Source of the DNA: Hydrogenophaga sp. IBVHS1
Lineage (GTDB): Bacteria; Pseudomonadota; Gammaproteobacteria; Burkholderiales; Burkholderiaceae_C
Direction of reading: 5' to 3'
Assembly: GCF_002127265.1 (NCBI RefSeq)
Contig: NZ_NFUU01000001.1
Location: 2,612,040-2,676,039, forward strand
Length of the DNA stretch: 64,000 nucleotides
Both the position numbers and the translations under genes were made by a program. Shown one piece after another: positions 34,567 through 43,668 of this stretch. The notes under the pieces were generated by a model. It saw only the letters and a list, made by a program, of their open reading frames with translations. It did not search any database and was not told where the DNA came from. Numbering within the stretch: the first letter of the stretch is position 1; every line of letters starts with the position of its first letter.

Positions 34567-35751
34567 ATGAGCAGAGAAGTCGTTGTTGTCAGCGCCGTGC
34601 GCACCGCCATCGGCACCTTCGGCGGCAGCCTGAAGGACCAGCCCCCCACCGAACTCGGCGCGCTCGTGGTGCGTGAATCGCTCGCTCGCGCGGGCGTGGA
34701 CGGCAAGGACGTCGGCCACGTGGTGTTCGGCCATGTCGTCAACACCGAACCCAAAGACATGTACCTCTCCCGCGTGGCGGCCATCAACGGCGGCTGCGCC
34801 GAAGGCACGCCGGCGTTCAACGTGAACCGCCTCTGCGGTTCGGGCCTGCAGGCCATCGTCTCGGCCTCGCAAAGCATTCTGCTGGGCGACACCGACATCG
34901 CCATTGGCGCCGGTGCCGAGAACATGAGCCGCGCGCCCTTTGCCAGCCTGAACATGCGCTGGGGCGCGCGCATGGGCGACACCAAGATGGTGGACATGAT
35001 GACCGGCGCGCTGCACGACCCCTTCCACGCCATCCACATGGGTGTGACGGCCGAGAACATCGCCGCCAAGTGGGGCATCAGCCGCGAAGATCAGGACAAG
35101 CTCGCGGTGGAAAGCCACAACCGTGCGCAGCGGGCCACCGAAAGCGGTGTCTTCAAGGACCAGATCGTGCCGGTGATGCTGAAGAGCAAGAAGGGCGATG
35201 TGGCCTACGCCACCGACGAGCACTTCCGACCCAACGCCACGCTGGAAGATCTGGGCAAACTGAAGCCCGTGTTCCTGAAGGAAAACGGCACCGTGACCGC
35301 CGGCAACGCCTCGGGCATCAACGACGCCGCCGCTGCGGTGGTGCTGATGGAAGCCGGCGCCGCGAAGGCGCGTGGCGCCAAGCCGCTGGCGCGACTGGTG
35401 GCCTACGCCCACGCGGGCGTGGACCCCAAGTACATGGGCATCGGCCCGGTGCCGGCCACGAAGATCGCCTTGCAGAAAGCCGGCCTTACCGTGAACGATC
35501 TGGACGTGATCGAGGCCAACGAAGCCTTCGCCGCCCAGGCCTGCGCCGTCACCCGCGACCTCGGCCTGGATCCGGCCAAGGTCAACCCCAACGGCTCGGG
35601 CATTTCGCTCGGGCACCCCATCGGCGCCACCGGCGCGTTGATCACCGTCAAGGCCATCCACGAATTGCACCGCATTGGCGGCAAGTACGCGCTGGTCACC
35701 ATGTGCATCGGTGGCGGCCAAGGCATTGCGGCGATCTTCGAGCGGATCTGA
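34567..35751 (+). CDS. bktB: Acetyl-CoA C-acyltransferase, BktB-type beta-ketothiolase
   Basis: Thiolase of 394 residues that condenses acyl-CoAs or cleaves 3-ketoacyl-CoA, in polyhydroxyalkanoate or fatty-acid metabolism. Nucleophile Cys in NRLCGSGLQAIVSA (about 89), His in GHPIGATGALI, and second Cys in MCIGGGQG. The opening REVVVVSAVRTAIGTFGGSL and the whole sequence recall BktB of Cupriavidus. Start at 34567 with a GGAG site; an in-frame Met at 34525 is unlikely. No phaB or phaC gene is adjacent. Confidence 0.92.
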   Translation: MSREVVVVSAVRTAIGTFGGSLKDQPPTELGALVVRESLARAGVDGKDVGHVVFGHVVNTEPKDMYLSRVAAINGGCAEGTPAFNVNRLCGSGLQAIVSASQSILLGDTDIAIGAGAENMSRAPFASLNMRWGARMGDTKMVDMMTGALHDPFHAIHMGVTAENIAAKWGISREDQDKLAVESHNRAQRATESGVFKDQIVPVMLKSKKGDVAYATDEHFRPNATLEDLGKLKPVFLKENGTVTAGNASGINDAAAAVVLMEAGAAKARGAKPLARLVAYAHAGVDPKYMGIGPVPATKIALQKAGLTVNDLDVIEANEAFAAQACAVTRDLGLDPAKVNPNGSGISLGHPIGATGALITVKAIHELHRIGGKYALVTMCIGGGQGIAAIFERI

Positions 35752-35786
35752 ACGCCAGCGCGCGCCATGGCCATCGACCCGGCCGG

Positions 35787-36488
35787 CTAGGCGCGCAGGC
35801 CTTCAGGATCATGAACGACGATGCCGCAGGCGGTGACCGCAATCAGGCCGCGGCGTTCCAGCCGCTTGAGCGAGGCGTTGACGTGCTGGCGTGAGTAGCC
35901 GATGAGCTCGCCGAGCTCGGACTGCGCCATGGCGAGCTTGATGCGGTTGGCCGTGCCTCCGGGATGCATCGGCTGGCCATGTTGAGACCCCAGCTCCGCG
36001 AGCCGTTTGGCCATCAAGGTGTCCAGCGGCAGGTAGCGGGCATCGCAGACCTCTTCTCCCAGACACTTCACCTGGTGAGCCAGCACGGTCAGCATCGCCT
36101 GCGACAGTTGCGGCCACTGATTCAACCGGCGCTGCAGCTCTGTTCGCCCCAGGAACAGCAGCGTGACGGCGCGATGCACATGGGCATCGCATTCCTGCGT
36201 CCCCAGAAAGAAGCCGGAGGCGCCCACCAAGTCCCCTTCGGCCGCGTACGCCAGCGTCCGCCGCCGCCCACCCGAAGCCCGGCTGAGGCGCACGTAGCCG
36301 CTGGCACAAAGCCACAGGCCTTCAGCCCGGTCGCCAGATTCAAAGAGCCGATGCCCTGCCGGAAGGCGTATGGCCACGGCTTCATGCAGCAGCTCATCGC
36401 ACATGGATGGCGGCAGGTTCGACAGCCAGCCGCGACTCCGCACGGCCACGCGGGTTGCGTAATTCAGCACGTTGAAATGCCCTGTCAC
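35787..36488 (-). CDS. Crp/Fnr-family transcriptional regulator
   Basis: Regulator of 233 residues: cyclic-nucleotide-binding-like beta-roll (about 25-125, LPAGHRLFESGDRAEGLWLCASGYVRL) followed by a winged HTH with MAQSELGELIGYSRQHVNASLKRLERRGLI. No N-terminal cysteine cluster of the Fnr type is present. Its start overlaps the esterase stop by 4 bases (ATGA), so it is the last gene of the catabolic operon and may control it or a downstream target. Confidence 0.9.
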   Translation of the reverse strand: MTGHFNVLNYATRVAVRSRGWLSNLPPSMCDELLHEAVAIRLPAGHRLFESGDRAEGLWLCASGYVRLSRASGGRRRTLAYAAEGDLVGASGFFLGTQECDAHVHRAVTLLFLGRTELQRRLNQWPQLSQAMLTVLAHQVKCLGEEVCDARYLPLDTLMAKRLAELGSQHGQPMHPGGTANRIKLAMAQSELGELIGYSRQHVNASLKRLERRGLIAVTACGIVVHDPEGLRA

Positions 36489-38227
36489 TCCACCGCCAGC
36501 TTCGCCGATTGCCGGTCGGCGTCCAGCACCAGCCGTCCCGGCCAGGCCGGCCAGCGGGTCCCGAGGATGGCGGTGTTGGGGTCGCCTGCCCGGGCAAATG
36601 CACCGAGGCTCTGCATCATGCGTTGCGACAACGCCAGTCGGCCGGGCTCGTTGGCGCGGCTGAAGGAGATGTTGGCGTAGAGCGAAGACCCGAAGTTGCC
36701 GAAGATGAACGGCAGATCAAAACTGTGGGCCGCGCCATAGACCACATCGAACGGCGGCGGCAGTTCGTCCCAGTCGAAGCGGTAGTGCCACACCTCGGGC
36801 TGGCGGGCCTTCAGCGCGTTCAGCACGTCGTCGCGGAAGGCGAAGAACCAGATGCGGTCGAGCTCGGCGATGCGCGCATTCAGGCCGGTGGTCGGCGCAC
36901 TGACGGGCAGGTACTGGGGCGGTATCCAGTCTTCAATGCGTGTAGTTGGCGCCGCGTCCGGCTGGTAGTTGTGCACCAGCTTGAACACCGCGGCGTCATC
37001 GAGCAGGCGGCCGCTGGTGCCCCCGAGCGCAGGCCGCAGTGCCAGCAGGCTGGGGAACAGCTTGCTCTCGTCGCGCGTGTTGCCCGACAGCACTGGTACC
37101 TTCACGTACTGCCCTTGGCGAATGGCGGCAATGGGGTCGGCCGGCACCACATGGCCATCGGGAATCGGGTTGGCGGCGGCCAGGCCGAGCGGTGTCAGCC
37201 GCGTGCGCACCGTCGTCAACAAGGCATCGGGCGACTGGCTGCGCAGGTAGGCGGCGAGTTGCTGTGGCGTGCGCGCGGCGATGTGGGCTTCGGCGGCCGC
37301 CCGGTCGGCCACTGTGCCGTCCGCAATCAGGGAATGGATCAGCAGCGCGTTGCCGCGCGTGGCCCACACGCTGCGCGGCAGGATGGTGGCGAACGAGCCC
37401 GGCGGCAGCGAGGCGGCCGAGGAAATGCCGCCGCTGAGCGCAACCAGCCGCTGGAACAAAGGCGCGGGCCTGGCCACCACCATGGGCGAGGTCAGCAGCG
37501 CATACACATTGACCGCCCCGGCCGATTCGCCCATCAGCGTGACCTTGCCCGGGTCGCCACCGAAGCGCGCGATGTTGCCCTGCACGAACTCCAGCGATTT
37601 GACGATGTCCAGCAGCGCAAAGTTGCCCGAGTCGGGCGCGGCGGCGCCGGCTTTCAAGGGAGTGAGATCGAGGAAACCGAAGATGCCGAGCCGGTAGGCA
37701 ACCGACACCACGATCGAGCCGGTGCTGCGGGCGAGCGCGGCGCCGTCGTAGACCGGGTCGGCGGTGTAGCCGGTGATGTTGCTGCCGCCGTGCACCCAGA
37801 CGATCACCGGTCTGGGGCTGGCAGACGCCGCAGCAGGCGCCCAGATGTTGAGGTAGAGGCAGTCCTCCGAGCCGAGTGTCTGGCCGAGCGTGCTGCCGAT
37901 GGTGGCGTCGTAGCGGTTGTTCAGGCCCGGGCCATACAGGCGACCGGTCTGCACGCAGGCCGGCGCGAACGCGGTAGCCGCGCGCGGCGTCGTCCACGCG
38001 GGTGGATCCACCGGCGCCTGCCAGCGGCGTTCGCCCACCGGTGCGGCCGCAAAGGGAACACCCTTCCAGCTGAGGGTGCCGTTGGCGGCTGAGTCGTCGG
38101 CGCCGATCACCGGGCCGAACGTGGTCTGGCGCTGCAGGCCGGCGCGCTCGGCGAGCGTGTGCGTGCAGGCATTGAGCATCAGCAGCGCGCCGATGACAAG
38201 GGCAAGGCGGGTGAAGGCGGTTGTCAT
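36485..38227 (-). CDS. Type-B carboxylesterase, likely secreted lipoprotein
   Basis: Alpha/beta hydrolase of 580 residues. The signal ends LLMLNACTH, a lipobox with Cys21. The esterase body has ISWKGVPFA-like opening, SEDCLYLNIWAP, the oxyanion loop VWVHGGSN, nucleophile GESAGAVN (Ser), and His in VYGAAHSFDLPF. It would hydrolyse esters outside the cytoplasm. It lies 7 bases downstream of the Bug receptor gene and overlaps the Crp/Fnr gene, so it belongs to the operon. Substrate unknown. Confidence 0.9.
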   Translation of the reverse strand: MTTAFTRLALVIGALLMLNACTHTLAERAGLQRQTTFGPVIGADDSAANGTLSWKGVPFAAAPVGERRWQAPVDPPAWTTPRAATAFAPACVQTGRLYGPGLNNRYDATIGSTLGQTLGSEDCLYLNIWAPAAASASPRPVIVWVHGGSNITGYTADPVYDGAALARSTGSIVVSVAYRLGIFGFLDLTPLKAGAAAPDSGNFALLDIVKSLEFVQGNIARFGGDPGKVTLMGESAGAVNVYALLTSPMVVARPAPLFQRLVALSGGISSAASLPPGSFATILPRSVWATRGNALLIHSLIADGTVADRAAAEAHIAARTPQQLAAYLRSQSPDALLTTVRTRLTPLGLAAANPIPDGHVVPADPIAAIRQGQYVKVPVLSGNTRDESKLFPSLLALRPALGGTSGRLLDDAAVFKLVHNYQPDAAPTTRIEDWIPPQYLPVSAPTTGLNARIAELDRIWFFAFRDDVLNALKARQPEVWHYRFDWDELPPPFDVVYGAAHSFDLPFIFGNFGSSLYANISFSRANEPGRLALSQRMMQSLGAFARAGDPNTAILGTRWPAWPGRLVLDADRQSAKLAVE

Positions 38228-38234
38228 GGGGGGC

Positions 38235-39254
38235 TCACTCGATCTGGATGTTGGCCTTGCGGATCACGTCAGTCCACTTGCGGGTTTCGACGTCGATGAA
38301 CCGGGCGAACTCCGGGCCTGGCGCGCCACTGGCTTCGAGGCCAATGTCGAGCAGCTTCTGCTTGATGGCGGGATCATCGAGCGCGCGCAGCAGGGCCGGC
38401 TGCAGGCGCGCCACCACCTCCGGCGGCGTGGCGGCGGGCACCATGAACCCGTACCAGCCGGAAGCGACCACGCTGGGGAAACCTTGCTCGCGGATGGTGG
38501 GTGCCGATGGGTACAGCGGACTGCGCGCTTCAGAGGCCACGCCGACAACGCGCAGCTTGCCCGCCTCGATGTGCGGCAGCGCCGAGCTGATGGCGGTCAG
38601 CGTCGCATCGATGCGTCCGCCCAGCAATTCGGAATACGCCATGGCGTCGCCCCGCATGTGCACGTTCACCCCCTGCATGCCCGCATCCCGCAACAGCAGC
38701 TCGGCGGCCAGGTGCGGCTGCGAGCCGGCCCCGGGCGAGCCGAAGTTGAGACCACCCGGGCGCGTCTTCGAGTACGCCACGAGGTCGCGCACTGTCTTCA
38801 CCGGACTCTGCGCATTGACGATCAGGAACAACGGCGCATGCATGGCCATGGCGATGGGCCGCAGCTGATCGCGCTGGTAGCTCAGGCCCTTGCCGTACAG
38901 CGCCTCGGCGGTGGCGTAGGGTGCGGCGACGTACAGCACGGTGTAGCCATCGGCCGGTGCGCGCGCCACCATTTCGATGGCCACGCGCGTGCCCGCGCCC
39001 GGCTTGTTTTCCACCACGATCTGCTGGCCCAGTTCCCTGGCGAGGTATTCGCCCAGCACGCGCGCCGAGAGGTCACTCGCACCCCCGGCGCCGTAGGGAG
39101 AGATCAGCTTCACCGGCCGCGACGGCCAGTCGGTCTGTGCATGGGCCAGAAGGCCCGAACCGGCAGCCACACCGGCCGCCAGCGTGACGAGCACCGTGCG
39201 GCGCTGGAGCCCTGCAGCTTGGAATTTCGGGGAAGGTCGGCGATGGTTTGTCAT
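38235..39254 (-). CDS. Bug-family (TctC-like) tripartite tricarboxylate receptor
   Basis: Periplasmic solute receptor of 339 residues. Twin-arginine-like signal (LQRRTVLVTLAAGVAAGS, cleavage near AHA-QT) then WPSRPVKLISPYGAGGASDLSARV, VENKPGAGTRVAIEMVARAPADGYT, NFGSPGAGSQPHLAAELL, and GGRIDATLTAISSALPHIEAGKLRVVGV, the standard Bug pattern. Such receptors bind carboxylates. No TctA/TctB membrane genes are nearby, as is common for Bug proteins in Burkholderiales. The start at 39254 has CAGGAG upstream. Confidence 0.92.
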   Translation of the reverse strand: MTNHRRPSPKFQAAGLQRRTVLVTLAAGVAAGSGLLAHAQTDWPSRPVKLISPYGAGGASDLSARVLGEYLARELGQQIVVENKPGAGTRVAIEMVARAPADGYTVLYVAAPYATAEALYGKGLSYQRDQLRPIAMAMHAPLFLIVNAQSPVKTVRDLVAYSKTRPGGLNFGSPGAGSQPHLAAELLLRDAGMQGVNVHMRGDAMAYSELLGGRIDATLTAISSALPHIEAGKLRVVGVASEARSPLYPSAPTIREQGFPSVVASGWYGFMVPAATPPEVVARLQPALLRALDDPAIKQKLLDIGLEASGAPGPEFARFIDVETRKWTDVIRKANIQIE

Positions 39255-39294
39255 GCATGTCTCCTGTTTGAAGTGTCGCTGGATCGGACCCGAT

Positions 39295-40545
39295 TCACCC
39301 TCGTCGCAAGGGCGGGTACGGGAACTGGAACTCAAGGTGCCGCCGACGGGGCTGATAGAGCCGAAGCACCACGTAGAAGTCTTCTCCCGGCGGGGCCGGC
39401 AGCCAGTTGTGCAAGGGACCGGGGTCCTGGGCCTGAATGCGGATCGACAAGCTGCCATCGCCGCCGGTCAGAAGACCTGGCAGGCGGTCGCCCACCGAGT
39501 AGCGGTGAATGGGATTGGCCACCAGCAAGCAATCGCTGCGTCGGTACAGGGTGAGCGACCAGAAGGCGTCCACCTCGGGTGTGGCACCGGGCGGGAACCG
39601 CAGTTCGTAGGCGTGCGAACCGTTCAGGGTTTCACCATCGGCGTCCACTTCTGCGGTGGGGTACATGGCCTCTTCGATGCCGAGCGCGCCGATGAAATTG
39701 CGTGCCACGCGGGCACGAGTGTCTGTATCTGCACCCCAATGCGTCCGCACTGCAACCGGCAGCGCCCAGCCACCGCCGAGCGCATGCGGCTGCACCTTCT
39801 GGCGGAGTTCTTCAAACACGGCGGGCAGTGCGGCCGCCAGCGCGTGTTCTTCCACAGGCCAGCACAAGGTCTCGCCCTTCGGCACCGGATTGCGCGCCAG
39901 CGCCTCGTCGACCGTGGCGCGGTAGAGTGCTGCGGTGGGCGTGGCCACCGAGCGACCGTCCAGCCGCGTGTCCACGCGCATCGCGGCGTCGCCGCCGTCC
40001 ACGCGCTGCGCCCCTATGCGGCGCTGCAACGCACCGGCCTGCTCCAGGTTGCCCGGCGTGTCGTCCACCAGGATGCGGCCGATCACCCACACGTCGTCCC
40101 CCGGCGAAGCGATCACGTTGTCCACGTCTGCGGGCACGTTGCCTTTCCATGCCGGGCCGTGCACCAGGGTGCGCTGGGGACGGTTGCCGGTGGTGCGGCG
40201 ACCCACGTAGGCAAACGGGTTGGTCCAGGCGTCGAGCAGGCCGAGAGTCCAGTAGCGCGTGCCCATGTCGGGCGTGTCGATCACCACAGGGCCTTCGGAG
40301 AGGTCGAGCCAGGCGTTGCTGAAGACGGTGTCGTTGTTGGGGCTGACCACCTCGCGGTCGTCCGGGCCGATCCGGCGGTGGGTGTGGGTGAACTGGTTCA
40401 CCCAGCGCTGGCGGGAAGCGCGGTCCTCGCTGGCGAAACCGAGCACCGGATGGCGCCGCGCCGTGGTGGCGGCGCGCATGCGCATCATCTCGAACAGCGG
40501 CAAGGTCTGGATCACGGCGGCGCGCGCGGGCAGGGTGGCATTCAT
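39295..40545 (-). CDS. DUF1254/DUF1214 protein
   Basis: Protein of 416 residues. The N-terminal half matches DUF1254 (FTHTHRRIGPDDREVVSPNNDTVFSNAW region, with VVIDTPDMGTRYWTLGLLDAW) and the C-terminal part matches DUF1214 (PEVDAFWSLTLYRRSDCLLV, then NPIHRYSVGDR and DGSLSIRIQAQDPG). No signal peptide is obvious, unlike many family members. The family's biochemistry is unknown. It sits between the CoA transferase (2-base gap) and the Bug receptor, which ties it to the same pathway. Confidence 0.88.
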   Translation of the reverse strand: MNATLPARAAVIQTLPLFEMMRMRAATTARRHPVLGFASEDRASRQRWVNQFTHTHRRIGPDDREVVSPNNDTVFSNAWLDLSEGPVVIDTPDMGTRYWTLGLLDAWTNPFAYVGRRTTGNRPQRTLVHGPAWKGNVPADVDNVIASPGDDVWVIGRILVDDTPGNLEQAGALQRRIGAQRVDGGDAAMRVDTRLDGRSVATPTAALYRATVDEALARNPVPKGETLCWPVEEHALAAALPAVFEELRQKVQPHALGGGWALPVAVRTHWGADTDTRARVARNFIGALGIEEAMYPTAEVDADGETLNGSHAYELRFPPGATPEVDAFWSLTLYRRSDCLLVANPIHRYSVGDRLPGLLTGGDGSLSIRIQAQDPGPLHNWLPAPPGEDFYVVLRLYQPRRRHLEFQFPYPPLRRG

Positions 40546-40547
40546 GT

Positions 40548-41759
40548 TCAGACCAGCACGCGCGCTTCGCGCAAGGCGGCGATGTCTTCCGCCGAATAGC
40601 CGAACTCGGCGAGCAGATCGGCACCGTCCGCTCCACAGGCGGGCGCAGCCGAGGGCGCAGGTCTCGGGCCTTCGCCCATGCGGTAGGGCAAGCCCAGCGC
40701 GCGGTAATTTCCGCCATCGGCAGAGGCGGCGTCCACCAGAATCCCGCTGGCGATGACGTCCGCGTTCGTCAATACATCGCGGTATCTGCGCACCGCGCCC
40801 ACCACGATCTGGTGCTGGCTCAGGAGGGCCACGCAGGCCTCGCTGGTGTAGCCCGACAGGGATTGGTTCAACACCTCGCGCAGTTCGGCACGGTGGGCGA
40901 CACGCCGTTCGTTGCTGGAAAAGCGGGGGTTATCCACCAGCTCTTCGCGACCGATCGCACCGCAGAAGCGCTTCCAGTGGTCTTCGGCATAGGCCGAGAG
41001 CACGATGTGGCCATCGAGCGTGGCCACCACCTCGGCAGCGGGCGCGTTGTGCGGCTGCCCGTGGCCGATGCGGGTGGGCTCGGGGCCACCGCCCAGATAT
41101 TCGCACCAGGTCGCGGCCTGCAGATGCAGCGCAGTTTCCAGCAGCGACACCTCCAGCGTCTCGCCCATGCCGCTGCGCTCGCGCCCGTACAGCGCCGCCA
41201 GAATGGCTTGCGCGCCCAGGTCGGCCGCGGCCGCATCGACAATGGGCACGCCCACTTTTTGCGGCGGTCGGTCCGCTTCGCCTGTGACGAACATCAGACC
41301 GCTTTCTGCCTGCGCCGCGATGTCGTACCCGGGGCGTTCGCTGGAGGGCCCGGCACCACCAAACCCGGATATGGAGAGGTAAATCACGCGCGGATGCCGG
41401 GTACGCACCTCGGCAGGCCCGAGGCCCAGTTTCTCCACCGCGCCCGGCCGCAGGTTCTGGATCACCACATCGCTGGCGGCAATGAGGCGCCAGGCGATCT
41501 CGCGGCCCGCCTCACTCTTGAGGTCCAGGGCGATGGAGCGCTTGCCCCGGTTGTAGGCCCGCACCATGGACTCGCCATAGCGGCCCACATGGCGCGCCTG
41601 GTCGCCGGCCAGGGGCTCCACCTTGATCACCGTGGCACCCAGTTCGGCCAGCGTCATGGCTGCGCCCGGGCCTGCAATGTACTGGCCGAAATCGATGACC
41701 TTGACACCGGCCAGCGGTGTGGCCGCCGCCCGGGAATGTTGCGATGAAGGTGAGGACAT
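40548..41759 (-). CDS. CaiB/BaiF-family CoA transferase
   Basis: Class III CoA transferase of 403 residues that moves CoA between carboxylic acids. PLAGVKVIDFGQYIAGPGAAMTLAELGA, VIKVEPLAGDQAR, NRGKRSIALDLKS, and the catalytic Asp in PGYDIAAQAESGLM are all present. Start at 41759; upstream Met codons have no support. It is the first gene of the five-gene operon, divergent from the LysR gene, so it probably activates the imported or released acid. Confidence 0.92.
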   Translation of the reverse strand: MSSPSSQHSRAAATPLAGVKVIDFGQYIAGPGAAMTLAELGATVIKVEPLAGDQARHVGRYGESMVRAYNRGKRSIALDLKSEAGREIAWRLIAASDVVIQNLRPGAVEKLGLGPAEVRTRHPRVIYLSISGFGGAGPSSERPGYDIAAQAESGLMFVTGEADRPPQKVGVPIVDAAAADLGAQAILAALYGRERSGMGETLEVSLLETALHLQAATWCEYLGGGPEPTRIGHGQPHNAPAAEVVATLDGHIVLSAYAEDHWKRFCGAIGREELVDNPRFSSNERRVAHRAELREVLNQSLSGYTSEACVALLSQHQIVVGAVRRYRDVLTNADVIASGILVDAASADGGNYRALGLPYRMGEGPRPAPSAAPACGADGADLLAEFGYSAEDIAALREARVLV

Positions 41760-41815
41760 GGGTCGCCACGATAGGCGCGATATCGATTCCTGAAAAATCC
41801 ATAATCCTGATGACC

Positions 41816-41834
41816 TGATCACCCACAGTGATCA
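41816..41834. promoter_or_regulatory. LysR-type operator in the divergent intergenic region
   Basis: Perfect dyad TGATCAC (41816-41822), spacer CCACA, GTGATCA (41828-41834). It contains T-N11-A and ATC-N9-GAT, the LysR-family consensus. It lies 35 bases upstream of the LysR start and about 57 bases from the CoA transferase start, the usual position for a site controlling both. Confidence 0.6.
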
Positions 41835-41868
41835 CCCTCTTTCTATGCCAAAGTGCCGGAGCGACCCC

Positions 41869-42846
41869 ATGCCCTCCTCATCCGACTACCTGGTCAGGCG
41901 ACTGCGCCTGCGACACCTCGAACTGCTGGTTGCCCTGACGGATGCCGGCACCATGCGGGCCGCCGCCACCCGGCTGAACCTGAGCCAGCCCGCGCTGAGC
42001 AAGATGCTGGGTGAAATCGAAGCCGGCTTCGACGCGCGCCTGTTCGAGCGCACGCCGCAGGGGCTGGTGGCAAACGCCGCTGGCCACGCGGCGGTTTACA
42101 GAGCGCGGGTCATCCTGGGCGAACTCTCCCGTGGCAAGGACGAAGTGGACGCGCTGCGCACCGGCGCCGTCGGCCTGCTAAGGCTGGGCACGCTGTCGGT
42201 GACGGCCACCGTGCCGCAGGCGGTGGTGCAGCTGCGAAAGCGGTTGCCCGGCGCCCGCGTGCAGGTGCAGGAGGGACGGGTGCGGGAGATGATCCAGCGC
42301 TTGCTGGACGGTGAACTTGACTGCGTGTTCGGCGCCGTCACGCCCGAGCTGCTGACCAGCGATCAGCTGTCATTGCTGCAGCCGGAAGTGCTGCTCAAGG
42401 ACGAGCTTTGCGTGCTTTGCGCCGAAGGGCATGCCCTCTCCCGCAGCCGCCAGTTGAGCTGGGCCGACCTTCACGCGCAACCCTGGGTCGCCCCCCCGAA
42501 GGACACGCTGGTGCGACAGGCCTTGATGACCGCCTTCCTCAATGCGGGCCTGGAACCACCAGAGCCGGCCATTGAGGTGCTCTCTTCCGTGACGGTGGGC
42601 AGCGTGCTGCGTCTGGATAAGACCTTGCTGGGGGCGGTGCGTTTCGAGCAGGCCCGCGACGAACTCGCACGCGGTGGCGTTGCCCGCCTGCGCGTTGCCC
42701 CCACCGTGGCCCTGCCTTCGCTCGGCCTGTACACGCGGCGGGCTGCCGAAGGGCCGCCTCCCGTGGTGCCCGCCTTTGCCGATGCGATCAGGCGCGTGAG
42801 CGCACGCACCAGGATTCAGGTGCTGGACGGGGCTCAGTCGCCCTGA
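41869..42846 (+). CDS. LysR-family transcriptional regulator
   Basis: Regulator of 325 residues. HTH at about residues 10-65 (LRHLELLVALTDAGTMRAAA, LNLSQPALSKMLGEIEAGF), followed by an effector-binding domain with GLLRLGTLSVTATVPQAVVQL. The ATG at 41869 has GGAG 7 bases upstream and is preferred over an in-frame ATG at 41845. It is divergent from the CoA-transferase operon and probably controls it through the dyad between them. Its end overlaps the convergent dioxygenase gene by 13 bases. Confidence 0.92.
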   Translation: MPSSSDYLVRRLRLRHLELLVALTDAGTMRAAATRLNLSQPALSKMLGEIEAGFDARLFERTPQGLVANAAGHAAVYRARVILGELSRGKDEVDALRTGAVGLLRLGTLSVTATVPQAVVQLRKRLPGARVQVQEGRVREMIQRLLDGELDCVFGAVTPELLTSDQLSLLQPEVLLKDELCVLCAEGHALSRSRQLSWADLHAQPWVAPPKDTLVRQALMTAFLNAGLEPPEPAIEVLSSVTVGSVLRLDKTLLGAVRFEQARDELARGGVARLRVAPTVALPSLGLYTRRAAEGPPPVVPAFADAIRRVSARTRIQVLDGAQSP

Positions 42847-43574
42847 AACCCGCCCCGCCGGCACGTCACCACCAGCGTGTCGCGCCAGCCCAGCGCATCG
42901 CCCTCCAGGGGCTGGATCGGTGTGCTCTCGTGGATCACGCGTGAGTCGTCGAGCAGCAGCAGCGACCACGGCTCGCGCAGCGTGAAGCGCTGGCCCGCCG
43001 GGCCATTGGCCTCGAAAACGCGGCTCTCGCCGCCCTTGATGCCGTGGCGCCCCACCATGAACACGGCCACCAGGTCGACCCCGTCGCGGTGCGCGCCTTC
43101 GGGTGTGGGGCGGCCGATGCCGTCGGTGGTGTCGATGCGGAACACGTGTGCCTCGGTGTACCAGGGTTGCGGGCCTCGCAGTGCGCTGGCCGCCTCGCCC
43201 AGCCGGTGCAGCAACCGGCTCCACACCGGCAAGGCCACGGTGTCTTTTTCCATGGGTTCGAACCAGCGCTGCATGCCGCCGTGCAGCGCGTTGTATTCCA
43301 GGGGTTGCCAGTGTGCGCGGTGGGGCACCTGTTCCACCTGCATTCCATCCACCACGAAGCAGCTGTGGCGGCGGCTGCGGTAGCGTCCGCCGTCTTTCAG
43401 GTAGGCATCGGGCGGCAGTGCGTCCCAGCCCTTGTGCAGGGCTTGCAGTTCGGCAGACGTGGCGGCCAGCCACTGGGCCACATCGGCCGCGCTCAAAAGG
43501 GAAAAGCCGGAGGTCTTCAACGATTCGTCGAGGACGGGCAAGGGCACGTAAGGTGGCTGGAATTCGCTGGTCAT
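42834..43574 (-). CDS. 2OG-Fe(II) dioxygenase family protein
   Basis: Protein of 246 residues resembling the 2OG-Fe dioxygenase family (PF10014 type). Iron ligands are visible as His and Asp in GAHRDGVDLVAVFM and a distal His in DDSRVIHESTPI. RRHSCFVVDG and YNALHGGMQRWFEP are typical of the family. Amino-acid hydroxylation is known for relatives such as isoleucine dioxygenase, but the substrate here is unknown. Start at 43574; a longer in-frame extension is unlikely. Confidence 0.82.
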   Translation of the reverse strand: MTSEFQPPYVPLPVLDESLKTSGFSLLSAADVAQWLAATSAELQALHKGWDALPPDAYLKDGGRYRSRRHSCFVVDGMQVEQVPHRAHWQPLEYNALHGGMQRWFEPMEKDTVALPVWSRLLHRLGEAASALRGPQPWYTEAHVFRIDTTDGIGRPTPEGAHRDGVDLVAVFMVGRHGIKGGESRVFEANGPAGQRFTLREPWSLLLLDDSRVIHESTPIQPLEGDALGWRDTLVVTCRRGGFQGD

Positions 43575-43668
43575 GGACGGGCAGTTTAGCCACACACCCA
43601 CCCGAGCCTCTGGCGTTTTCCTGCGCTGGATCAAATACCCTCCATCAAGAAACTGCGAAGCTGACTGT

